A stretch of 64,000 nt of DNA from Adiantum capillus-veneris (taxonomy: Eukaryota > Streptophyta > Polypodiopsida > Polypodiales > Pteridaceae): the NCBI GenBank assembly GCA_014529385.2, contig CM043945.1, positions 155,378,741-155,442,740 of the forward strand, in the 5' to 3' direction. Each line of letters starts with the position of its first letter. Positions within the stretch are counted from its first letter, which is position 1. Below are positions 55,382-64,000 of this stretch, one piece after another. The notes under the pieces are model-generated. The model saw only the letters and a list, made by a program, of their open reading frames with translations, was not told the origin of the DNA and did no database searches. Position numbers and translations under genes: made by a program.

Positions 55382-56230
55382 CTACAGAAGTGAATCTCTA
55401 GAGAGTTGGGCTATGGGGACATATGGTTCAACCTCTTGGACATGCAATTTTTTGGGTTTTGTTTCCTTAAGAGGCAATATCTCATGGACTATGACTTGAG
55501 TGGCAGGACTAAGAGTTGGTTTCTGTGTTTTGACACCCCCAGTCCCCCAATCTATAGTGCATTTGGTGGCTATCATCCACGTGCATCCTAGGTTTATATT
55601 ACCCTCCATAGTTCCAGCAGGCATGACAAAAAATTCTTGAGATACAACCCCATCGTCATAACTGACAGAAGTGTGCCAGATTCCAAAAATCGTGGTTTTT
55701 ATCTTGTTGATACCCTTGATTTGGATAATACTCTCAGATAGGGATGGCTTCCCTAACCGACACCGCACCCCATATGATAGCAAATTATGCTTAGCACCCG
55801 TGTCCAATAAAGCGTTATATAGCACTTTTCTATAGGTGCTATTTAGCTCAATAGGGTATCGTAGAGGTGTGTCAGAGTCCAACCAATCATCCTCTATTTC
55901 AATGTGGAATGCATATGTAACTCCCAGGTTGGCCTCTTGTTGACGTCTTATACGTTGTTGTCGCTCCTTAGCCTCAACTTGAGCTTGTATCTTCTTCAAC
56001 TCGGCTTGTACCTTGGATGCCTTTTTTTGATGAATGGCACACAGCTCCTCTTGGCTTAAAGGATTATAGTATCTTTTAAATTTGCTCCCATTGAGGAATC
56101 CAATGGTTTCAACTCTACCAAGAGTCTCCACACGAATGGTACCTTGTGGGGTGATTTCACATACTCTATATGGTCCTTTTCCTGTTAAGTATGGAGCCTG
56201 ATTTACCCTTGTAATTTTTTGTGGTAAAAG
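55382..56230 (-). CDS. Integrase C-terminus fused to coiled coil and retropepsin-like domain
   Basis: The frame begins at the edge of the inserted copia LTR with the integrase C-terminal domain (YLTGKGPYRVCEITPQG, GFLNGSKFKRYYNPL, to about 56072). It continues without a stop into a charged helix (HQKKASKVQAELKKIQAQVE, about 56053-55931) and then a retropepsin-like domain (55840-55517). Active-site motif: NALLDTGAKHNLLS, Asp at 55802-55804. C-terminal half: NINLGCTWMIATKCTIDW at 55598-55545. Both hallmarks of a pepsin-type viral protease half are present and intact. A protease placed after integrase is not the standard order, and this element has another one upstream. The frame ends at 55382. 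Confidence 0.82.
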   Translation of the reverse strand, partial: LLPQKITRVNQAPYLTGKGPYRVCEITPQGTIRVETLGRVETIGFLNGSKFKRYYNPLSQEELCAIHQKKASKVQAELKKIQAQVEAKERQQRIRRQQEANLGVTYAFHIEIEDDWLDSDTPLRYPIELNSTYRKVLYNALLDTGAKHNLLSYGVRCRLGKPSLSESIIQIKGINKIKTTIFGIWHTSVSYDDGVVSQEFFVMPAGTMEGNINLGCTWMIATKCTIDWGTGGVKTQKPTLSPATQVIVHEILPLKETKPKKLHVQEVEPYVPIAQLSRDSLL

Positions 56231-56238
56231 CGCACATT

Positions 56239-56894
56239 TGTAAGGCCCCCATTAAGAGGAGAAGCCATCGTGCGTGAAGGAAAATCACTCGCCGGAAACC
56301 AAAATTTTCACGGCCAAAAATAAGGGACGGCCGGAATATTATGGCCGGACAACGGCCGGAAAGTGGTCGGAAAACAACCGGTCAGTTGGCCGGTGGCCGG
56401 TAGTCAATGGCCGGTGGCCGGTGGTCAGAATTCAATGGCCAGTGGCCGAATTCAAAAGCGGACTTGTCTTCTCAAGGGCGGCCACACATGGGCGGATTGA
56501 AGGGTCCGATTTGGACTTATCTACACAAGGACGGCTACACATGGTTGCCTCTCATGAGAGAGGGCAACCCTTTTGGCCTATAAAAGGAGGCCATTTCTAC
56601 ACACATTTCATAGTGTGAAGTTGATGCAACAAGGTGAGTGTGAGGTGGTGAGAGTGAAGCAAGGCAAGAGCTCCATTAAGGGTATAATCCCTTTGTAAAC
56701 TACTTCTTGTTTTGAAGTACTAAAGCCATTAAGTGGCTGCTTTCCTGTGGACGTAGCCCACATTGGGTGAACCACGTATATCGTGTGTACTCTCTCTCTC
56801 TCTCTCTACTCTATAATTTCTTGTATGTAAATCTGTCTCTCTCCATTAAGTAATCTACTCAATTATCTATTTAGCTACGTCTTATTTCCTAACA
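56239..56894 (+). mobile_element. Solo Ty1/copia-type LTR inserted in the integrase gene
   Basis: It starts TGTAAGGCCCCC and ends CCTAACA, has TATAAAAGG at 56579-56587 and the copia U5 pattern GTGGACGTAG....GTGAACCACGTATA at 56749-56783, and separates two halves of one integrase. ACATT occurs at 56234-56238 and again at 56892-56896, overlapping the last three bases of the LTR, so the exact edge is ambiguous. A GGCCGG-rich repeat lies at 56325-56455, and a short CT run at 56791-56808. Confidence 0.82.
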
Positions 56895-58171
56895 TTTCTC
56901 GCATATTTCAACTTTTTCTTCTCGTTATGCACTCCATACATAAGGACTTTATCACCAACATTGATATCTTTGTCCTTTAGATGACGGTTAAACCATTTCT
57001 TCCTCCTATCTTTCTCCACAAGTGCATTTTGCACAACCAATTTTCTTTCTTCATTTAGCCTCTCAAGGATATATAAACGCTCAACTAAAGGGTTACCGTC
57101 CCAACCTTCTTGTGAAGCTACACGTAGACTAGGAATTACAAACTCCCATGGCATAACTGCTTCTTGGCCGTATACCATTTTGGAGTACAATTAATAGCCA
57201 CTTTGTAAAAAGTACGATAAGCCCATAGAGCTGAAGTCAGCTTCAAATTCCAATCTGTGCGCTTCCACCGTTTTGGTCAAGATAGAGATTAAGGTCTTGT
57301 TGGTACTCTCAGCTTGGCTATTTACTTGTGGATAATAAGGTGTGGACTTATGGTGAGCTATCATGAAGTTGTTAATGAGTTCTTTTATCATTCCATTTAT
57401 AAAATGAGTGCCATTGTCACTCACAATCTCAAAGGGACAACCAAATCTTGTAGTAATGTTCTCAAAGAGAAACTTGGTAGTTGACCTTGCATCAGTCTTA
57501 CGTGTCGCCATGGCTTCCACGCACTTTGTCACATAGTCAGTGGCAACGATAATATATCAAGATTAAGTGCTACGAGCTGCCGGACTAATAGGGCCTACAA
57601 AGTCCAAACTCCATTTTTCAAATGGTCGAGTCACTTTAATAGGATGTAAGGGCATCTTATCCTTTTGTTGTGTGATCTTGTAATGTTGGCATTCATCACA
57701 TCCTTTTGCAAAAAGTGATGCATCCTTGAATAAGGTAGGCCACCAATAGCCTGATTGCAACACCTTTCTAGCAGGTAGTTCCCCTGAGAAATGTCCTCCG
57801 GCTATACCCATGTGGGCTTCTTGCAGTATGTATAAATACTCATCCTCACGGGCACAACGTCTAAGAATATCGTCCTTCCCTAGCTTATAGAGAATTTCTG
57901 CAATGAGAGAATAAGGTTCACATTCTTTTAACATTTTTTGAGCTATGTCCTTACAAAGCTCTTTGGGTGGAAAACCATTAACTAGAAAGTTCACAATCTT
58001 CTCACTCCATTCAGGCATGGTCTCCAATAGAAATAAGAAAGTATCGGGTAATTCATCATCGACTCCAGTAGGGGATTCGCCAGTGGGTATGCAAGACAAA
58101 TGATCCGCCATGACACGTCTTTTACGAGGTCTCACAACAACGATAAAATCAAACTCAAGAAGAACTAACAA
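56895..58171 (-). pseudogene. Integrase (zinc domain and catalytic core) of the large gypsy element
   Basis: The frame from 58171 carries the RNase H tail (RRVMADHLSCIPTGESPTG), then the HHCC zinc domain (EAHMGIAGGHFSGE, KGCDECQHYK) and core residues Asp in WSLDFVGPI, Asp in IVSDNGTHF and Glu in QVNSQAESTNK with 35 residues between the last two. Stops near 57563-57555 and 57191 break it. YGQEAVMPWEFVIPSLRVAS and INVGDKVLMYG follow. It is cut at 56895 by the copia LTR; the C-terminal domain continues at 56230. Confidence 0.9.
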
Positions 58172-58568
58172 CCATCGTGTAATTATTCCCGTGGAACAAG
58201 GTTTTATTTACTAGATACAACAAGGCTTGATGATCAACATAGAAAACAAACCTATTGGCCAAAAGGTAGTGGAAAAATTGTTTTACTGCATAGATCATAG
58301 CTAAACCTTCCCTCTCTGTAGTGGTGTAGTTTCTCTTGGCATCATTCAATTGACAACTGGCAAAGCTAATGGGGTAGTCCAATTTATGTTCTCCTGGTAG
58401 AGCTAGAACACCCCCAATAACAAAGTTTGATGCATCAACATGCACATGTAAAATTATATTCCAATTGGGCACTCGTAGAATGGGAGCGCTTGTCAAGGTC
58501 TTTTTCAATGACTCATAAGCATGGTCACACTCTGCGGTCCAGTGGAACTCAATAAGAAGCTTGTACAA
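58155..58568 (-). pseudogene. RNase H of the large gypsy element
   Basis: The frame shows ILHVHVDASNFVIGGVLALP, FASCQLNDAKRNYTTTEREG and ANRFVFYVDHQALLYLVNKT, so Asp, Glu and Asp of the gypsy RNase H are kept. A frameshift near 58165 separates it from the integrase frame. Only one RNase H is present, unlike the Tat-type element. Confidence 0.88.
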
Positions 58569-58569
58569 A

Positions 58570-59804
58570 GGATGAGCTATCTCGGAAAAGTTTAAAATAA
58601 ACGGTAATAACCAACATGGCCCATGAACCTTTGAACTCCTTTATAGTTCGTAGGCGGTGGCAATTCAACAATGGCTTAAATTTTGCTCTCATTTGTGAAA
58701 ATCCCATTTTTGGACAATATATGCCCTAAAATGACTCCATGTTTAACCCAAAATTGGCATTTGAAAGGGTTTAAGGAGATGCGATACAATCTGCACTTCT
58801 CAAACACTTTTTGTAACATGATAGATGTTCTTTCCAAGAGGCATAAACACAAAATTCATCTAAGAAAGCTTCGGAAAACACCCTCAAATATTCTAAAAGC
58901 AGTGTTTATTAATCTTTGGAAGGTAGCAAGAGCATTGGTTAACCCAAAATCCATAACACAAAATGCGAACACTCCAAATTTGGTTATAAACGCCGATTTA
59001 GCTTGGTCCTCTAGTGCACTTGTGATTTGATTGTATCCAGAGTACCCATCTAAAAAGCTATAAGCTTCCTTTCCTGCAACTCTTTCAAGCACATGTTCTA
59101 AATATGGCAAGGGGTAATGATCCCTCCTAGTGGCAACATTGACCTTCTTGAGATCCACACACAGTGAGTTTCCCATTCTTTTTCGGCACAATCACTTTTG
59201 GGGACACCCATTCTCAGTGCTCAATAGGGTATATGAATCCGCATTTCACAAGCTTTTCAATCTCTTCTTGAATGATCTTTGCATACTTAGGATTCATTGG
59301 GTAGCGTCGTTGCTGAACTAGTTTAGCCATGCTATTCATGGGGATTGTGTGTTGCACCACGAAAGGTGGAACACCTTTCATATCATGATATGTCCAAGCA
59401 AATATATTCCTGAATTCCTTGAGAAGTTCTTTGAGTACATACTCCTCAGTCTCTGTCAGATCTTGGGCAATGAAGACAGGTTTAGACTCCTTACCTGGGT
59501 CTGCTAACTCTATTTCCTTAACTATTGTTGGACCTTCATAGACTCCATTTCTTCCGTCAATAGGTTTTCTTTGAGCCTTTGTATACACAACCTTACGCTC
59601 CTCCGTGGTGTAGGATTTGAAATGATCGGGTGCAGGGTGTAAGTCTGTGGGGTCTTGTTGTTCTGTGGAATGTGATTTCACTTCCTCTTCCTTTTGTCGT
59701 TGAGCTAACTCTTGATTTTTTCGTCTCCTTACGGTACGGCTCAACTTTGGCTTCTCTGTAGTCTCTAGTTGTGCGATGTCAATGGGTTGTGGACTACACC
59801 ACAT
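58570..59804 (-). pseudogene. Reverse transcriptase with upstream linker, large gypsy element
   Basis: A linker rich in Lys/Glu (59804-59400) leads into RT: FRNIFAWTYHDMKGVPPFVV, VQQRRYPMNPKYAKIIQEEI, EEIEKLVKCGFIYPIEH, TGA at 59214, a frameshift near 59155, DHYPLPYLEHVLERVAG, YSFLDGYSGYNQI, FGLTNALATFQRL. A further shift near 58870 gives FLDEFCVYAS, where FLDD is expected: the second catalytic Asp is Glu in this copy. Many stops follow. This RT is inactive. Confidence 0.87.
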
Positions 59805-59986
59805 AACGCTTTGAAGGTATTCACCCTAGTTATCTACCAACTTCCGATGAGCATCACATGCCCCTCTATAATTAAGCCATTCTGTGGTAGATTTCTTTTC
59901 ATTTATTATAGAACGTACATTTTCTCGATATCGTCGCCTCTTATATCTCTTACTCTTCTTGTCTAATTTTTTATTACAGCCGATCT

Positions 59987-60870
59987 CTAGTGAAGAGTCA
60001 CTAGATGAATCCCTACTTGTGCCTTTGCTCCCTTGGATAGATTGTCATCTAGGGTATCACTGGGCCCTGAATGGTTTGTCCCCACATTTGCACTAAGATT
60101 TAACTCAGATTCTTCGTCCTCAGAGTCAATTTCAATTGATGATTTTGACCCCGAATCGTAAGGGCTATAGTCTTGTGAGATGCTACTAGTTCCAATGCCA
60201 ATCAAACCTTCATCTTGTAGGTCATCAGAAGCTATATGCATTGCTTCTAGCATATTTAAGGATACAAGTGGTGGCATTTCATCCCCCTTAGGTGTTACCC
60301 AGGTCGTCCCTCTATTTTTCCAAGTGTCTATGGTTGCTGCTAAGTGGACCCAATCCACATTGTCCGACTCCGTCATACCAGGTAGTACATCCATATAAGG
60401 AGAATCTTCCCCAACATCAGTGTCCACTTTACATGTGTAACAATATTGCAATGGGGCCGAGTGAACTGTGGTGTCAGATCTATAATCAATTATAAACTTG
60501 TTTACTAAAAGATTTGCTCGACTAGTTACAAGATCCACTCGAACGACCAAATCTTGGAACTGCAAGTAGACATGGTTTTTAGACCAGTCATGCACCATTT
60601 TTTCTTTCCTTATGAAAGGACGTCCTAAGATCATCTCAGATGTCATAGTGTGCTTAGAGAAATCCATAACAATGAAGGTATTTCTTATTTTGTGTCCTAA
60701 GACCTTGATCTTGAGATCTTCTAGCATCCCAATAGGTTTAACAATAGACCCATTGGCCATCTTCACTATTATGTTTGTGGTCCCAAGGTGAGGTCTTCCC
60801 ATAGTTTCTCAGCAATTTTTAGTCACGATGCTAACCCCAGTGCCACCATCAAGGATTCCCTTCACAGTTA
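59987..60870 (-). pseudogene. First (regular) protease of the large gypsy element
   Basis: The minus-strand frame from about 60870 reads VKGILDGGTGVSIVTKNC, a TGA at 60804-60806 (Trp in relatives), then ETMGRPHLGTTNIIVKMANG, and the second half MTSEMILGRPFIRKEKMVHD. It is a complete retropepsin with DGG active site, in the usual place between gag and RT. An acidic spacer (SIEIDSEDEESELNLSANVG) follows to the stop at 59987. Confidence 0.85.
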
Positions 60871-60882
60871 AGTGTTCCTCCT

Positions 60883-61188
60883 TTATTGGCATCTCCCTAG
60901 CTCCATCCGTCTATGAAACTTGTGGTAGCTGACTTTTAGTTCTCCATTGAGGAAAGCTCGAAGAGCTAAGAATAGCTCGGGTTCTCCATATACTTTGGAC
61001 ATGATGGTGGTTCTAACTTTTGAAGCCATGAATTCCATCAATTTGGCAATATTTAACGGCCCCTTTTGGGCTTCAGTCCCTTGATGTGGGGAAGATGGGA
61101 TCTCCATTTCTTCGATAGGGCCAGGTAGTCCCTCTGTAAACATTATTTCCAACAAGAAGCGAGTACACCCACTTTCCCATGACTTCAA
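60883..61188 (-). pseudogene. gag-protease spacer fragment of the large gypsy element
   Basis: A 101-codon frame, GPLNIAKLMEFMASKVRTTI and GEPELFLALRAFLNGELKVS, upstream of the protease on the same strand. No known domain; it is probably part of the gag-pro polyprotein. Between 61189 and 61579 several frameshifts leave no single frame. Confidence 0.5.
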
Positions 61189-61579
61189 GTCACTTTATTC
61201 TTGGATGACACTAGGTATGGCTAGGGTTCTATGGAATTTGTGAGGTTGTTGTTGCGTAGGGATGTGTCTGTAATCTGGATCTGCCTAAGTGCTGGCTCTA
61301 GATCCCTTTGGGTCTCTTCTACCAAACTCCTTAATTTCTTAACTCGCTCGGTCTCCTTTGTTGGGTTTGGGTAAGTTCCTCTCTTCTTCTTGGGTCCTAG
61401 TCATTGTGCTCATGAAGATCTTCCTTGTTGGTTTCTTTCCTAGTGGTCGTTTTGGTCTCCATGGTTTCACCCGAATCAGAATCCTCTTCAGCGTCGTTCA
61501 TATATACGGGGTTGTCACCAGTCTCTATGTTGGTCTTTGAACTGGGGTCTGACTTCGCTGCTTTTTGCAATCTCTTCCT

Positions 61580-62011
61580 TCATGTTTTCTTCTTCTTCTG
61601 AGATTGGGCAATTGATGCCGTGTCTCTTTCTTCAAGAATGTAATTGTGTTTTTGGAGCATCGATCGTGTGAGTACATTCATTGGTACCACAGGTGTACTT
61701 TGTGATCGCTCCTCCATAACCTCAATCAAGTTTAATGGCGTGATCTTCGGTGCATTTGGATTATTTGGCCATTGGGCAATCAAATGATCTATGCCACATC
61801 GGTTACACATGAGTATCGGCATTGTAGACGTGCTCGCTTGATTGGTTTGCATTAGTGTAGCATTCTTTTGTAGCCTAATAGGACACTCGGATACACGATG
61901 TGGACCTCCACACTCAGAGCATTGAAGAGGTGGTCTCTTGGAAGTGTAATAATATTTTTGCCTCTTGCCGCAAGAGCGGCTACTTGATAGACAGGTTTGA
62001 CTTGTCCCCAA
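61580..62011 (-). pseudogene. Second pair of gag zinc knuckles, large gypsy element
   Basis: Shifted by one indel near 61955 from the preceding gag frame. It has CSECGGPHRVSEC (CX2CX3HX4C) and CNRCGIDHLIAQW (the last Cys is Trp), followed by a spacer and Lys-rich end. Having two knuckle pairs separated by about 120 codons is uncommon. Confidence 0.7.
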
Positions 62012-62964
62012 TAGACCTCCATGTAATATTGTGGACTTTCTTCAAGTACATCAATTCCATAGGCAATATTAGGGTCTATATCTTCCTCACAGCCTTCCAA
62101 ACAAACAATAGATGACTCACAACCCACTTGATTCATAGAAGTGATTCTCGGATGTGGTGGTTGTGGTCCTAGCATTGGAGGTGGTAAGGGTGTTGTTTGA
62201 ACAACATTTTGGGCCCTAGGGACCATGTGTTGTGACATTAGTTCAAGAGGTGGGGTTGGCATCAATGCAGGTACTCGAGGTGTGTCTGTCCATACTAAGG
62301 TTGGTCTATTGGCCATTGCGTGCTTAGATACTATGCAATCCTTAGCTTGATGACCATACCTCCCACAGGCATTGCAATTCCCATTGAATTTTACTGTAAA
62401 AGTAGGGCATTCACTGGTACTATGCGGACCATAGCATATTGAGCACCATTGTTTCTCCCTGCTTGGATACATATGATTGTTTTGCGGAGCATGATTGTCT
62501 CTAAGACTCTCTTGAATGGCCTTGGTGAGATCTGCTAAAGTCATGTCAGATAACGTTGGCTCCTTAGCAATAAGCTTTAGGGTCGTTGGCTGACGCCCCG
62601 ATGCTTGCGAGCTAGGCTCAATAGACACTCTTTCTCCTTGAATCATTAAATTATCCTCCAATTGGATCGCATTGGTGGTGACTGCTTTCCAAGTGGTGAT
62701 ACCTCTAATGACTAGGCCATTGTAGATATCCTCATGTCGTAATCCCCTAATGAATCTATCAAGAAATTGGTTACTATTGAAGCGCTCATTTGAATTACAA
62801 CGAGAATTTAAATGCTTCAAGTGACTAATAAAGTCTCTCACGGATTCTCCTTCCTCTCGTTGGGATTTCTGGAGCTGAGATGCTACACCCCAAAACACTC
62901 CCTCTCGTATGTATTCTTTCAAGAACAATCTCCTAAGAGTAGGGTAAATCGTTTTTTCTTCCAC
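61852..62964 (-). pseudogene. gag capsid core and first zinc-knuckle pair, large gypsy element
   Basis: The frame reads RRLFLKEYIREGVFWGVASQ, QKSQREEGESVRDFISHLKH, FNSNQFLDRFIRGLRHEDIY (retrotransposon gag core). Knuckles are CSICYGPHSTSEC (62445-62407, CX2CX3HX4C) and CNACGRYGHQAKDC (62376-62335, perfect CX2CX4HX4C). A Pro-rich spacer follows. The frame's last part is read in the wrong phase after an indel. Confidence 0.82.
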
Positions 62965-63047
62965 CCTTAGGGTTCTCTACCAATCCCCAGCCTTCTCACT
63001 TAAGGTTAGGCTTAAAGCGTTACTCTTATGCAGGTCATTGTCTTCTC

Positions 63048-64000
63048 CTAGAGAATCGCATATTTGTTCAAACACTTGATATGATTTCTCACATCCTCGT
63101 CTCCACTAAATTTTTGTGTGAGCTTGGCTATTTGTACTACCTTACTTTTAGGCTCTCTATCGGGCGTCTTACACATATTCTTAGCAATAGATCGACCGAT
63201 AGCTTGAACAAATGTTGCCAAGTCACCTAAGTGAGTAGGCACCGTGGGTGAAGACGCTCCAGAGACTAAATATGGAGTAGGTATTGGCATTGGGCTTGGC
63301 GCATAGGAAGCCCTTGGGTTCCAAGTTTGGTACGGTGTTGTGCCATGTGGTGGTCCAAAGTTCATATGTGTGGCCATTGGCATAGCAGACGTAGGATGTG
63401 ACATGCTAATGCTAGCCAGTATGGTCCCATTGAAATAAGAGCTTGGGTGTTGTGGTTGTGGAGCATAGGTTGTTGAAACAATGGGAGGGGTAGGAACTAC
63501 ATGAGTAGGAGGACCCATAGCTGTATACAATTGGTACACACTTGTAGGTACTATTGCAGGCATTGAGCTACCATGTAGAGGTGCTTTACTAACAAATGAG
63601 GTCCATGGCCTGTTTCTTGGCATGCCCATCATTGGGGTAGGCATGGTAGCTGTGGTGTCATCAAGGGAAAGATGAGATAGACTTGGAAAGGTAAAGCTAT
63701 CACTTGTGGGCTCAGAACGGACTGAGACCCCTAGCAAAACAACATATGGAGGATCCATCGGACATACCGAGGGAGTCTCCATTTGCGATAAGGTTGGTTG
63801 TTTAGCCTTCCCTGTATCCAAGAATCTCATGAGACTCGTTGAAGGCATATGGATCCCCTTGTTCTGCCTCTCTAGCTCAATAATCCTATGGATGAACTCA
63901 CAAACTCTTTGTTGTTGATCCTCTACACTAGTAGCACCCGTTGTGGATTGTAGGATATCTAACCAACCCACGTGATAGGTGTGACTTGTGTATAGGTCGG
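63048..64000 (-). pseudogene. gag N-terminal part, large gypsy element (runs off window)
   Basis: A 307-codon frame from 63971 stays open to the right edge, so the true start is outside. It contains a helical HRIIELERQNKGIHMPS segment and a long Pro/Met/Ser-rich low-complexity region (MPIPTPYLVSGASSPTVPTH), ending with the capsid entry KVVQIAKLTQKFSGDEDVRN. A frameshift near 63070 leads to the capsid core. Confidence 0.75.

Larger units (their letters stand above)
52438..64000 (-). mobile_element. Large Ty3/gypsy element with a second, post-integrase protease-like domain (5' end outside window)
   Basis: On the minus strand from the right edge: gag with four zinc-knuckle motifs, protease, RT, RNase H, integrase, a downstream coiled-coil plus retropepsin-like domain, a tail frame, polypurine tract and a 2.55-kb 3' LTR. 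The copy is decayed and is interrupted by a solo copia LTR at 56239-56894. The 5' LTR lies beyond base 64000. The order gag-PR-RT-RH-IN is Ty3/gypsy; the extra domain after integrase is unusual. Confidence 0.88.

Overview
This is a retrotransposon-dominated stretch of a plant nuclear genome. The evidence is a CACTA transposase remnant, several Ty3/gypsy and Ty1/copia LTR elements with plant-type primer-binding sites (TTGGTATCAGAGC), an L1-type LINE, very long CT/GA dinucleotide arrays, and one exon of a plant acyl-CoA thioesterase gene. I cannot name the species. A Tat-type gypsy element with two RNase H domains fits any land plant; a non-flowering vascular plant is possible but unproven.

Layout. 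1-545: decayed CACTA transposase (minus). 905-9649: one complete, decayed Tat-type Ty3/gypsy element (plus) with both LTRs, gag, protease, reverse transcriptase, a degenerate native RNase H, an archaeal-type RNase H and integrase. 9650-14354: mostly non-coding, with a 372-bp tandem duplication. 14355-16002: copia gag and LTR edge (minus). 16003-17390: solo LTR carrying a conserved ORF. 17391-29495: repeats, microsatellites, a copia pre-integrase fragment and a 22-bp perfect palindrome. 29736-35945: a non-autonomous LTR element with gag and protease but no polymerase or integrase, interrupted by a solo LTR of its own family. 38132-40766: a shorter minus-strand relative with only about 0.6 kb between its LTRs. 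41980-43009: the chromodomain end and 3' LTR of a chromovirus. 44852-45274: the thioesterase exon (minus). 45870-50537: chromovirus-like gag-PR-RT fragment and its 5' LTR (minus). 50541-52437: 5'-truncated LINE. 52438 to the right edge: a large minus-strand gypsy element.

The most unusual object is that last element. Besides a normal protease upstream of the reverse transcriptase, it has a second retropepsin-like domain downstream of, and in the same reading frame as, the integrase C-terminus, joined by a charged coiled-coil-like segment. Its long LTR also contains an ORF of about 100 codons, which is kept in the solo LTR copy 38 kb away. The only host gene I can support is the thioesterase exon. 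Almost all other reading frames are transposon genes or artefacts of CT/GA repeats. Many stops in the Tat element could each have arisen by one C-to-T change, as expected for old methylated copies.
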